Below are positions 30,033-38,719 of a DNA stretch of 64,000 nucleotides, one piece after another. Positions within the stretch are counted from its first letter, which is position 1. Every line of letters begins with the position of its first letter. Position numbers and translations under genes: made by a program. The notes beneath the pieces were generated by a model that was not told the DNA's origin, did no database searches, and saw nothing but the letters and a program-made list of their open reading frames with translations. Origin of the DNA: Westiellopsis prolifica IICB1 (lineage in GTDB: Bacteria; Cyanobacteriota; Cyanobacteriia; Cyanobacteriales; Nostocaceae); NCBI RefSeq assembly GCF_004323185.1, contig NZ_NAPS01000001.1:121040-185039 (forward strand). The letters are read 5' to 3'.

Positions 30033-30184
30033 TGAGCTAATCTCCTGAAGGTATTGTAGTTTTAATCTTAAAGTATCAACTAATGGAAGATCGCACTCTG
30101 AGCAACTGTGTCAAATAAGCGACAGCCTGAGAGAATTATGGCAAATCTATAATAACTTTTGCTATCAGCGATAGTTGTAATTAC

Positions 30185-30308
30185 TAGACCTCTTGCAAAA
30201 ATATTTTTACCCCACCCTAACCCTAAGCGTAAACGGGGAGGGAACTAAATTTTCCCCCTGTTTACGGGGAGATTGAGGGGGGTTAATTCGACTTTTGAAA
30301 GAGGTCTA
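30185..30308. mobile_element. MITE family E
   Basis: Ends TAGACCTCTTGCAAAA and TTTTGAAAGAGGTCTA are inverted repeats with one mismatch over 16 bp. The 124-bp interior has a hairpin around cgtaaacggggag / tccccctgtttacgggg. Only one copy is in this window. Confidence 0.75.
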
Positions 30309-30330
30309 CTGAAATGAGAAAGCATTTAAG

Positions 30331-30505
30331 CTTTAGGAGAAAACAAACTGCGGTTTGCTTGAGGAAATCACCTTTAGGAGAAAGCAAACTGCGGTTTGCT
30401 TGCGGAAAACACTTTAGGAGAAAGCAAACTGCGGTTTGCTTGCGGAAAACACTTTAGGAGAAAGCATTTAAACCAAATGAGAAAACAAACTGTGGTTTGC
30501 TTACT
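30331..30505. repeat. tandem array of about 40-bp hairpin units
   Basis: Units begin CTTTAGGAG at 30331, 30372, 30412 and 30452 (periods 41, 40 and 40). Each of the first three contains AAGCAAAC-tgcg-GTTTGCTT-type palindromes; a diverged fourth palindrome lies at about 30484-30502. The bases between palindromes are conserved, so this is not a spacer-bearing CRISPR. The flanks carry ctgaaatgagaaag on both sides (30309 and 30523). Confidence 0.85.
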
Positions 30506-30700
30506 CAATTTGCTGAAATGAGAAAGTAATTAGGCATTTTGAGAAAAATTCTTGATGGATGTAAATTACCCGAACGAGACGCTTCGCAGCCGCATTTATT
30601 AATAGCTTAAAATAGTGGACATTGCTGAGACATCTTGCTTATTTTTGCTTTGATTACAGCCTCAGCTTTTGTTGTATCTTTTTTAATCCATCGAACTCAC

Positions 30701-31156
30701 ATGAGTCAAGAATTAACACAGCAGTGGTTAACTGAAGTCCAAGCGCTGAAACAGCAGATAGCAAATTTGCAACAAGAACGGGATGCTGCTTGGGAAAGTT
30801 CTGAAAAATGGCGAAAACTCTATAACACTGAAGCAGAACAACGCCGTACAGATGCTCAACTCTCAAAACAGGCGATCGCATCATTGCAAGCACAAATTCA
30901 ACGCTTACAAGGTATTGAAGCAGCACAACTCAATGATGGTGCAGCGATAGCAGCTATTCAGCAAGAAATAGCCCCTATTAAATCAATAGAGGAATTAAAA
31001 GCGAAATTAGTAGCTGCGATCAAAGAACGCGATCGCTTACAACAAGCGTTGAAAAATGAACAAGACGAACACGCCCAAACTCGTAAAAGCCTGACTACCG
31101 CTTTGGGTGATGCGATTGATAGCCTAACGCGTCAGCGTGCAGCAACAGGAGAATAA
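30701..31156 (+). CDS. coiled-coil protein of unknown function
   Basis: 151 residues from ATG 30701; an upstream TTG at 30635 would add a hydrophobic stretch (LIFALITASAFVVSFLI) that could be a membrane anchor, and I cannot decide between the two. The rest is almost continuous coiled coil, rich in Gln, Glu, Ala and Leu (LKQQIANLQQERDAAWESSE, then ERDRLQQALKNEQDEHAQ). It ends two bases before the convergent sensor kinase gene. Structural or partner role only; no family recognised. Confidence 0.6.
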   Translation: MSQELTQQWLTEVQALKQQIANLQQERDAAWESSEKWRKLYNTEAEQRRTDAQLSKQAIASLQAQIQRLQGIEAAQLNDGAAIAAIQQEIAPIKSIEELKAKLVAAIKERDRLQQALKNEQDEHAQTRKSLTTALGDAIDSLTRQRAATGE

Positions 31157-31157
31157 T

Positions 31158-32531
31158 TCAATGAGGAATTTTGACAGTAAATGTTGTGCCAACTCCTACT
31201 TTACTTTCTACAAAAATTTCTCCTTGATGGAGTTCCACACATTTTTTGACAACTGCTAATCCTAAACCAGTACCAACGATGTCTTCAACATTTTGCCCTC
31301 GATAAAATGGCTCATAAATTTTCTGCTGTTCGGGTTGTGGAATTCCTATTCCTTCATCTTTAACTTGGAAAATCGTAGCTTCTAATTCACATTTTAATAA
31401 TAAATAGATATTGCCTCCTTGAGGTGAATATTTAATTGCATTCAAAAGCAAATTGCTGAGAATAGAATATAGTAGCTTCTCATCCATATTGGCGCTATAA
31501 TAGCGACCGTGTTTAATAAAATTAACTATGGGCTGCTTTGTGTCAAAAATCTGAAAATCTTCAAGTAAATTTAAGCAAAAATTTTCTAAATTAATCAATT
31601 GCGGATTGAAATCTAATTTACCTGCTTCTGCTCTTGTTAAAGTCAACAAATCAGTGATTAGCCGATTCATTAATTTAGCAGAAGCTTGAATTCGGTATAT
31701 ATTTTTTAATTTATTTTCATCAACAAATTCCTGAAGAATTTCTTTTAATAATTGAGAGGAAAGCAAAATCACACTTAAAGGCGTACGAAATTCATGAGAA
31801 ATCATGGAAAAGAGGCGCAGTTTTAATTCGTTTAATTCTTTTTCTTGAGCTAAGGATCTTTCAAGAGCTTCAACTTCATCATGTTTTATCCATTGACGAT
31901 AAAGTATAAAACACAAACTAAAAACTATAAAAAAGCTTAAAATCGTACCAATTATTTCAATTGTTGTTCTATATTGAATACTGTATTGCGATTCCTTGAG
32001 TGAGTTTCTTAAATAAGTTTGTTCTTCTGCCTTGAGTTCTTTTAGGACTTTGAGAATATTCTCTCGAATATTAACACTCTTTTTTGTAATCAAAGATTGA
32101 GTTTTAAATGCTGATTTATTTTTTGTATAAAGTTCTATTGATTGCTGCAATAAATCTAATCTCTGAGCGACTAAAGAGTGAAGAAGATTTAACCGCTGTT
32201 GCTGACTAAAATCAGGGTGTATTTGATGCTGGAGTGCATGAATTTCAGTCTGCATATTTTGAACAGCAGTTTGGTAGCGTTCCAACTCTTGTGTACTTCC
32301 CAAAAAAATGTATCCTCGCCTTCCTGACTCAGCAACTGACATCGCTGCATAAAAATTTGTCAGCGTATTGAGAGTTTCATAGGTATGCTGCACTCTATCA
32401 GCACTTTCTCTAATTTCGATAGTATTTTTATAGGAAGCGAAACCAACTAATCCCATCAGCAAGAGGGTTATGCAAAATCCTCCTGCTATCCATTTGCCTT
32501 GAGAAGACCAATTCGTAAATTTTTGAGTCAT
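31158..32531 (-). CDS. CHASE3-domain sensor histidine kinase
   Basis: 457 residues. Membrane segment at about 15-32, CHASE3 sensor region at 37-170 (SVAESGRRGYIFLGS is characteristic), second membrane segment at 187-207. The kinase core has H-box MISHEFRTPLSVILL, N-box LLSNLLLNAIKYSP, G1 DEGIGIP and G2 GTGLGLAVVKKC. It would sense an extracytoplasmic or membrane signal and phosphorylate a response regulator, most likely the divergently encoded one 62 bases away at 32594. The shared short intergenic region implies joint regulation. Confidence 0.9.
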   Translation of the reverse strand: MTQKFTNWSSQGKWIAGGFCITLLLMGLVGFASYKNTIEIRESADRVQHTYETLNTLTNFYAAMSVAESGRRGYIFLGSTQELERYQTAVQNMQTEIHALQHQIHPDFSQQQRLNLLHSLVAQRLDLLQQSIELYTKNKSAFKTQSLITKKSVNIRENILKVLKELKAEEQTYLRNSLKESQYSIQYRTTIEIIGTILSFFIVFSLCFILYRQWIKHDEVEALERSLAQEKELNELKLRLFSMISHEFRTPLSVILLSSQLLKEILQEFVDENKLKNIYRIQASAKLMNRLITDLLTLTRAEAGKLDFNPQLINLENFCLNLLEDFQIFDTKQPIVNFIKHGRYYSANMDEKLLYSILSNLLLNAIKYSPQGGNIYLLLKCELEATIFQVKDEGIGIPQPEQQKIYEPFYRGQNVEDIVGTGLGLAVVKKCVELHQGEIFVESKVGVGTTFTVKIPH

Positions 32532-32593
32532 GATAAAGTCAAATTACCTCCTTTGTACTTCTCTGGGTTGAACAAGAGTATGGTGGTAAGTTT

Positions 32594-33286
32594 ATGCGTA
32601 TTTTGGTAGTTGAAGATGATACCCAATTGGCAGAGGTACTGTCAGAGGTATTAACTAGGCGTCAATATGTAGTAGACATTGCCAAAGATGGAGAAGCAGC
32701 CTGGAACTCGGTTGAGTCAATCAAATATGATTTGCTGGTATTGGACGTGACGTTGCCCAAATTAGATGGTATTCGTTTTTGCCAGCGTTTACGCACTATT
32801 CAAGCCAGCAACCCAGCACATCGTAATTCTGCTGCACCAGTACTGATGCTAACGGCTCGTGACACAGTAGCAGACAAAATTACTGGATTGGATGCGGGAG
32901 CGGACGATTATGTAGCGAAGCCATTTGACTTAGAAGAGTTAATGGCTCGTATACGTGCTTTGCTCAGACGCGGTAATTGTACAACCACATTAAGCTTATG
33001 TTGGGGAAACCTGCTTCTTAATCCCAGTACTTATGAGGTTACTTATGATAATAAACCTTTGAGCTTAACGCCGAAAGAATATGCCATTTTGGAATTATTG
33101 GTTGCCAATGGCAGACGTGTTTTAAGCTGCTCTAGTATTATAGAGCAGGTTTGGTCTATGGACGACTCGCCTGTTGAAGAAACTGTTAGATCTCACATCA
33201 AATCTCTTAGGCAAAAACTTAGAGTTTCAGGTGCTTGTGAAGATTTTATCGAAACTGTGCATGGACTGGGCTATCGTCTCAAGTAG
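32594..33286 (+). CDS. OmpR/PhoB-family response regulator
   Basis: 230 residues. Receiver domain at 1-120 with acidic VVEDD, phospho-acceptor VLDVTLPKLDG, Thr in LTARD and Lys in AKPFDL. The C-terminal winged helix is at 130-230 (SLTPKEYAILELLVANGRR, then ETVRSHIKSLRQKL). It is a DNA-binding activator or repressor and the probable partner of the CHASE3 kinase on the other strand. The receiver has a small insert after TIQASNPAHRNSAAP. Confidence 0.92.
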   Translation: MRILVVEDDTQLAEVLSEVLTRRQYVVDIAKDGEAAWNSVESIKYDLLVLDVTLPKLDGIRFCQRLRTIQASNPAHRNSAAPVLMLTARDTVADKITGLDAGADDYVAKPFDLEELMARIRALLRRGNCTTTLSLCWGNLLLNPSTYEVTYDNKPLSLTPKEYAILELLVANGRRVLSCSSIIEQVWSMDDSPVEETVRSHIKSLRQKLRVSGACEDFIETVHGLGYRLK

Positions 33287-33758
33287 AGATGTTAGTCGGT
33301 TGGCACAAATGTACCAGATGTGCTATGGCTCGTTTGGAACTCGTTAGGATCGTCATTTGTCATTAGTAAGCGTTTCAGCGATTTTATATTTTTTTCTGTC
33401 TACTTACTTAGAACTTACTGTTTGTCAGGAAAACTCCACAATTTCTGCACAAATTCTACACGGAAATTGCATATCTAGGTTTTATATTCTTCAGGTATTA
33501 GAAGCTGCGAGTCTGGCACTAATACCAATTCTCCAAAATTCAGCAACACATCCAAACTTGGAAAACCAATAAAATTCTTTGTTCCAATCTACAAGTTTAT
33601 GGCTGATTTTACATGCCTTTGTCATGAGTTATACCAATGGCGCGATCGCATACCGCGTCTAAATATACGAAACACCTGCCAGCCAAAGATTTTATCAGGC
33701 GATCGCGGTTCTGGTAGGACTATACATTTATAGTAATAATAAGCACTAAAACCATAAA
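33287..33758. other. intergenic region
   Basis: About 470 bases. A 71-codon plus-strand frame is present but has no support. Two GCGATCGC-like sites occur near 33640 and 33700. Confidence 0.5.
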
Positions 33759-34748
33759 TCAAATCTGCCTAAATCCTGGGCGCGACAAAAACCAGTTTAC
33801 GGCATTTTGGAGAGCTACCCTCAAAGGAGACTGAGGTAAACCCAATTCTCGCACAGCTTTAGAAGCATCATAGAACATAGTTTGCGTTGCCATACGCACA
33901 CCATCTAGGGGAACAGATGGTGTTTTTCCTAAAGAAGCTAGAATTTTTTCATCAAACCAGGCTACACCCAGGGGTATACAAGCAGGTATAGCTGTTTGCG
34001 GGGATTGCAAACCTGTAATCTCAGCAAGTTGATCGAGTAGTTGTTTGAGCGTCAGGTTTTGGTGTCCTAAAATATAGCGATCGCCTGATTTACCTTTTTG
34101 TAAAGCGAGCAAATGTCCTTTCGCCACATCTTGCACATCAATAAAATTTAGCCCTGTGTGCATATAAAAAGGCATTTGTCGGCGCAAAAACCGTACAATA
34201 ATATCTCCTGTGGGCGTTGGCTTGATATCCCAAGCTCCAATTGGGCTACTAGGATTGACTATAACTACATCCTGACCATTTTGAGCTGCTTGCATCGCTT
34301 CTTGTTCTGCCCAAAACTTAGACTTTTTGTAGTCACCAACCAGTTTTTCTACAGGACTTTGGTAAGTTTCATCTACAACTTTACCATTAAGTCCCGCTCC
34401 AATAGCCGCTACAGAACTGGTATAAACTGTTCTAGCAATATCGGCTTTCTTGGCAGCCGCGAGAACATTGCGCGTACCCAAAACATTGTGATTATACAAT
34501 GCTTCTCGGTCTTTTTGCCAAAGAGAATAGTGAGCAGCGACATGAAAAAGGTACTGACAACCACGCATTTGTTGCCATAATTTCGGGTGATTTAAATCAC
34601 CCTTAACAAGTTCTACATCGAGATTTTGCAGATTATCGAGTTGGCTATGAGGACGGACTAACGCCTTGACAGTATATCCTTCAGCTAAAAGTAACCGTAC
34701 TAAGTTCGCGCCAACAAAACCAGTACCACCTGTAACAAATACACGCAT
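33759..34748 (-). CDS. hpnA: HpnA-like NAD-dependent epimerase/dehydratase
   Basis: 329 residues. Extended SDR enzyme: VTGGTGFVGANLVRLLL at the N-terminus, GDLNHP, TSSVAAIG and the catalytic YKKSK (Y-x-x-x-K). The sequence NPSSPIGAWDIKPTPTGDI and overall length match the hopanoid-associated sugar epimerase HpnA. Its family place is good; involvement in hopanoid side-chain making is by family only. A TTATCAG tandem repeat fills the 36 bases upstream, leaving little room for a promoter, so it may be read through from the RND gene upstream on the same strand. Confidence 0.8.
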   Translation of the reverse strand: MRVFVTGGTGFVGANLVRLLLAEGYTVKALVRPHSQLDNLQNLDVELVKGDLNHPKLWQQMRGCQYLFHVAAHYSLWQKDREALYNHNVLGTRNVLAAAKKADIARTVYTSSVAAIGAGLNGKVVDETYQSPVEKLVGDYKKSKFWAEQEAMQAAQNGQDVVIVNPSSPIGAWDIKPTPTGDIIVRFLRRQMPFYMHTGLNFIDVQDVAKGHLLALQKGKSGDRYILGHQNLTLKQLLDQLAEITGLQSPQTAIPACIPLGVAWFDEKILASLGKTPSVPLDGVRMATQTMFYDASKAVRELGLPQSPLRVALQNAVNWFLSRPGFRQI

Positions 34749-34784
34749 TATTCAGTTATCAGTTATCAGTTATCAGTTATCAGT

Positions 34785-37532
34785 CTATCTCTTATGAAAG
34801 CGGGGAAAAAAATCATCAAGGACGGCGTATACCACTGGTACAACAATTAAACTCAAGATTGTAGAACTCACCAACCCACCTGCGATCGCAACAGCCATGG
34901 GCGATCGTAATTCTGAACCAGCACCTAAACCCAAAGCGATGGGTAGCATACCTAAAATTGTCGATGCAGTGGTCATCATAATTGGGCGCAAACGCACTGG
35001 TCCAGCTTGGAGAATCGCCTCTGTACGGTTTAAGCCGGAGTCTCGTAACTGGTTAATACAGTCTACAATCAGGATGGCATTTTTGTTAGCTAAACCCAGC
35101 AAAAAGACAAAGCCAATCAACGAGATCATCCCAAAGTCACTTTTAGTGATTACTAGCGCCACCATCGCCCCTACTAAGGCTAAAGGTAGAGAAATCCCAA
35201 TGACTACCGGATCTACCCAACTCCGAAATAGAGCAATCAGTACAACGATAATACACAATGCTGACAACGCCAGAGTAGTGCCGAAACTCCCGAAAACTTC
35301 GCCACTCCGCTCAGAGTCGCCTCCTAAATTCAAAGTCACACCAGCAGGAATCACAGTCTGAGCTTCAGCTACCAACTGATCAGTAGCATCACCAAGGGGT
35401 AAATCCTTGCCAAGATTAGCACTAATATAAGCAACCCGTTGACTATTCAAACGTTCGATGTGAGAAACTTTTTCTGGTGTATTTGTTGTACCTATAACTG
35501 TAACATCAGCAAATCCTGGTAATTTTTGCATCCGTTCTTGGATGGTTTGGGCAGTTTTACTTAAGCTGTTGAGGTCGTTACCCTTTAATGCTACTTCTAA
35601 AGGTTTTTGAGTACCAGAATCCACAAATTGGATATCTTCAACGCTAATCGTCACACCCTCTAATTTCGGCAAATCAGAACGAAATTGATCTTGTAATTCT
35701 GAAGTTTTGATCCTGTGGTCATTTTTGAGTTTGACGTAAAGCCTACCTTTATTCGGTTCTCCTTCACGGGTACCCGCAACAGTAAATACTGTTTCTACTT
35801 CTGGTGATTTTCTCACTACTTCCTCTAGTTTCTTGCCTACCTCAAGAGAGTTATTCAAAATAGTTGCGATCGGAGATTCTGAGGGGAGAAGAGATGAGAC
35901 TGATTCGGAGACACTCAAACGGGGTGAGGTAGAAAATTCAGAAACAAAATCCCCCCCGTCTGAACTTCCCAGTGTCCCAGTGTCTTGTGCTTCTTGTCCC
36001 AACTCTGAGAAATTCGGTAATGTTGTGGTATAAACTATATTGAATTCGCCCCGGTCTAGTTTGGGAATAAACCCTTTGGGAACTAGGGGAATCAAGGCTA
36101 TACCTGCAACAAAACTCAGCACAGCTAAACCTATGACTATGGCACGATGATTCAGTGACCAACTCAGCAAATTTCGGTAAGCTTGGGAAAAATTCAACCA
36201 TCTTCTGACTTCGCGACGTCTAGAATTTGAAGGCTTAGGTTTGAGCCAGTAACTAGCTAAAACGGGTGATAAAGTCCGAGCAATTAACAAAGAAGCTAGC
36301 ATAGCTGCGGAAACAGTGATCCCAAAAGGCTTGAAAAATTGACCAATGACTCCACCCATTAACCCTATAGGTAGAAACACGGCAATCGCTGTAAAAGTTG
36401 CTGCTGTCACTGTCAAGCCAATCTCATTCGTAGCTAAAGAAGCAGCTTGTCGGGGATGTTCTCCGGACTCGATGTGCCGCATAATATTTTCGACATCAAC
36501 GATCGCATCATCAACAATACTCCCAATCACCAAAGCTAGAGCCAAGAGTGTAATTGTCTCTAGGTTGAAGCCAAACATGGCCATGACAATAAAAGTTGCT
36601 AACAAAGATATGGGAATCGCCAATGCAGAAATGAGAGTCGCTCGCCAATTCCACAAAAACGGAAAAATGACGATGACTGCCAAAACTATAGCTTCAATTA
36701 AAGCATCAATGGTGGCTTTGGTGGCTTTGCGGATATACTCTGCTTGGGTAGCAGCCAGGGTAAGTTTAACATCGCTGAACTTGGAGCGTAGATTTTGCAC
36801 CTCGTTCTCCACCTGGGAAACCACTTCCAAGGTGTTAGCATCACCACGTTTGATCACCTGTATAGCTAGAGCATCTTTACCATTGAATCTGACTAAAGTT
36901 GCTCCTTGTTGAGTGACAGCAGTGGTGTTTGAATCAGATGTTGCAGAAGAAGATGCAATAGGAGCGCCCAAAAGCGCTACTTTTAATACTCCTGATTGTT
37001 TAGCTAGCGTCGGGATAATTTGCTCGTTAGTTAACTTAGTCAGTTCTGTTAAACTTCGCGATGGACTTTCAATGGCGTAACTAACAGCAGCTGACTCATT
37101 TAGTCTAATGGGAATAATATTAAAAGATGAACCCTCAGGTAGAGATACTTGTTTAAGTTCTGTTTCTACCCTTTCGCTAGACTTTTCCAGGTTAGTACCA
37201 ACAGCAAAAGACAAACTGACCACTGTTTGACCAGGATATGTAGAAGAACGAATTTCATCAAGTCCTTCTAAAGAATTGAGGTGCTGTTCTATGGGTTGGG
37301 TGAGCTTTGCTTCCGTATCCAAAGCAGTCGAAAGTGGAGTTGTAGCATTTACCACGACTACGGGAAAAGTAATATCTGGAAACAAAGCATACTTGAGGGA
37401 ACTAAAAGCTAGTATTCCCGCAATCATCACAGCTAACCAAAAACTCACCGTCAGTCGGGGATGTTGCATCGCTAATTTAGAGATATTGAAGCGCTCACGG
37501 AGAGAATGAGAGCGATTAGGCTTTACCATCAT
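34785..37532 (-). CDS. RND-family efflux transporter permease (AcrB-like)
   Basis: 915 residues, shorter than the usual 1020-1050. Twelve membrane segments are expected: one near residue 30, clusters at about 275-430 and 745-905. The proton-relay Asp pair is in GSIVDDAIVDVENI. Porter segments start at DITFPVVVVNATTPLSTALD. The second porter part contains a Ser/Glu-rich stretch of about 45 residues (from about SELGQEAQDTGTLGSSDGG to SLLPSESPIATIL) that looks repeat-derived. No membrane-fusion or outer-membrane partner gene is adjacent. Substrate unknown. Confidence 0.85.
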   Translation of the reverse strand: MMVKPNRSHSLRERFNISKLAMQHPRLTVSFWLAVMIAGILAFSSLKYALFPDITFPVVVVNATTPLSTALDTEAKLTQPIEQHLNSLEGLDEIRSSTYPGQTVVSLSFAVGTNLEKSSERVETELKQVSLPEGSSFNIIPIRLNESAAVSYAIESPSRSLTELTKLTNEQIIPTLAKQSGVLKVALLGAPIASSSATSDSNTTAVTQQGATLVRFNGKDALAIQVIKRGDANTLEVVSQVENEVQNLRSKFSDVKLTLAATQAEYIRKATKATIDALIEAIVLAVIVIFPFLWNWRATLISALAIPISLLATFIVMAMFGFNLETITLLALALVIGSIVDDAIVDVENIMRHIESGEHPRQAASLATNEIGLTVTAATFTAIAVFLPIGLMGGVIGQFFKPFGITVSAAMLASLLIARTLSPVLASYWLKPKPSNSRRREVRRWLNFSQAYRNLLSWSLNHRAIVIGLAVLSFVAGIALIPLVPKGFIPKLDRGEFNIVYTTTLPNFSELGQEAQDTGTLGSSDGGDFVSEFSTSPRLSVSESVSSLLPSESPIATILNNSLEVGKKLEEVVRKSPEVETVFTVAGTREGEPNKGRLYVKLKNDHRIKTSELQDQFRSDLPKLEGVTISVEDIQFVDSGTQKPLEVALKGNDLNSLSKTAQTIQERMQKLPGFADVTVIGTTNTPEKVSHIERLNSQRVAYISANLGKDLPLGDATDQLVAEAQTVIPAGVTLNLGGDSERSGEVFGSFGTTLALSALCIIVVLIALFRSWVDPVVIGISLPLALVGAMVALVITKSDFGMISLIGFVFLLGLANKNAILIVDCINQLRDSGLNRTEAILQAGPVRLRPIMMTTASTILGMLPIALGLGAGSELRSPMAVAIAGGLVSSTILSLIVVPVVYAVLDDFFPRFHKR
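35870..36000. repeat. repeat-like in-frame insert in RND pump gene
   Basis: The DNA reads as cyanobacterial intergenic filler on the minus strand (gggacactgggaagttcag, then agtgtctccgaatcagtctc). It encodes low-complexity Ser/Glu/Gly residues between porter-domain segments. Exact ends cannot be set without homologues. Confidence 0.45.
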
Positions 37533-37649
37533 GACTGAGATTATTGAGACTATTGCTTGTTTTTGATTTTAGTTGTAATGACATATATTTAGCCTAGCAC
37601 CGGACAAACGAAGCAACTTCACGCAGGATGTCTTTGCTACAGTCTAGGG

Positions 37650-37688
37650 GTTAAAAAATTACGCCCCTCCTGAAAATCCAAGAGGGGC
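37650..37688 (-). terminator. rho-independent terminator
   Basis: GCCCCTC (37663-37669) pairs with GAGGGGC (37682-37688); on the minus strand it is followed by GTAATTTTTT. It would end the 38524-37817 operon, just beyond MITE C. Confidence 0.75.
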
Positions 37689-37714
37689 TGTTTTGATGAG
37701 GTTATTATATTTCA

Positions 37715-37816
37715 TACCATTTCACGTTAATAGCGATACATATTAATCTTGTAGAGACGTAGCATTGCTACGTCTCTACACACCTGTATTTGTATCAAGA
37801 TTTTTGTGAAATGGTA
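37715..37816. mobile_element. MITE family C, copy at 37.7 kb
   Basis: 102 bp with perfect 11-bp ends TACCATTTCAC / GTGAAATGGTA. The 29-bp core palindrome starts GTAGAGACGTAGCATTGCTA. It is flanked by TCA on both sides (37712-37714 and 37817-37819), a 3-bp target duplication. The right TCA is the TGA stop codon of the minus-strand gene at 37817. Confidence 0.9.
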
Positions 37817-38287
37817 TCAGTCGTTTTCAGAATCGTTAGAAGAATTTCCGACGGTAGTAAAATAGTAGCCTGTCACAGCAGTGGCTGGTGGTCCGAGAAA
37901 TGTGTAAAGGGTTTTAGCTGCTTCGTTAACACTTGATATTGCACCTTTAATTCTTTCGCTATATTGTTCTTTATCATCAGCCGAGGGTTTTTTGGTTAAC
38001 TGCCAAGAAAAAACGATAGTCGATACCATGTGGCAAGTTACTACCCCTCCCAACAAATACCACAAAAATTTTGCTAGTTGTCCTGAAACGCGAGTTCTGT
38101 ATGTTTTGCGTGCTTCTGCTAAAGATTGGACGCTTCCAGGAGAAGGTGCAATACTATGGAGTTCCTCTGATGCTTGTTCAATGGTAATTTCTTCTTTCTT
38201 CTCTTGTTTTTGACTAGCAAAGCCATCACTTATAGTCTGTGATGGCTCTACCTCAATTTCGAGATGATTTTCTTCTTTGTCTGACAT
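37817..38287 (-). CDS. two-helix membrane protein paired with RHH regulator
   Basis: 156 residues. The N-terminal 60 residues are acidic and disordered (EVEPSQTISDGFASQKQEKK). One membrane helix is at about 70-95 (LAKFLWYLLGGVVTCHMVST) and a second hydrophobic stretch near 127-145 (LYTFLGPPATAVTGYYFTTV). Family unknown. It starts nine bases after the RHH gene, so the two form an operon. Its TGA stop lies in the target duplication of MITE C, so the reading frame end may have been preserved or created by that insertion. Confidence 0.7.
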   Translation of the reverse strand: MSDKEENHLEIEVEPSQTISDGFASQKQEKKEEITIEQASEELHSIAPSPGSVQSLAEARKTYRTRVSGQLAKFLWYLLGGVVTCHMVSTIVFSWQLTKKPSADDKEQYSERIKGAISSVNEAAKTLYTFLGPPATAVTGYYFTTVGNSSNDSEND

Positions 38288-38296
38288 GGAGATTCA

Positions 38297-38524
38297 CTAG
38301 GCAAGTATTAATTCCCTGGTTTTGTCTCCTTCCTTCAGTAAAATAGCTGTTGATTCACCATCTTTTCTTTCCTTTTCTTTGAGTTTTGCGTACAATCCCA
38401 TCACAGCTAGACCTTTTCGCAAAACTTCAGACTCTGATATTCCTAGTTCTGTTGCTATTTCTTTCAAATCTTCTGATGCTTTTTCGTTGAGACTGACTTT
38501 TACTGAGCGTTTTAAACCGGGCAT
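38297..38524 (-). CDS. ribbon-helix-helix regulator
   Basis: 75 residues. KRSVKVSLNEKASEDLKEIA followed by ELGISESEVLRKGLAVMGLY is the strand-helix-helix pattern of RHH DNA-binding proteins (CopG/MetJ-like). The C-terminus is charged (KLKEKERKDGESTAILLKEG). It is the first gene of a two-gene operon with a membrane protein and probably controls it. This layout recalls antitoxin/effector cassettes, but the second gene is not a known toxin. Confidence 0.75.
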   Translation of the reverse strand: MPGLKRSVKVSLNEKASEDLKEIATELGISESEVLRKGLAVMGLYAKLKEKERKDGESTAILLKEGDKTRELILA

Positions 38525-38719
38525 TTTGCCTCCTGTGTTTACTTTTGTGTCTGACCAAGGATAGTTTTGGGGTAAAACATACCCCTAATCTACCCTTAAA
38601 TTACACCTTTTACACCAAAATGTAATCCGTGTGATTTCCATAATGCCTGTTACTAATTTCAATAACCGTCAGAGTTTGAGGGTAGCTTTGGGTAGGAATT
38701 ATATAACGGAAAAGTATCA

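Noticed and set aside
30331..30505. Hairpin array considered as a CRISPR
   Set aside because: Bases between the palindromes are conserved, so there are no unique spacers; no cas genes.
33357..33572. 71-codon plus-strand frame after the response regulator
   Set aside because: No ribosome site, no recognisable pattern, and it could be a random open frame in AT-rich DNA.
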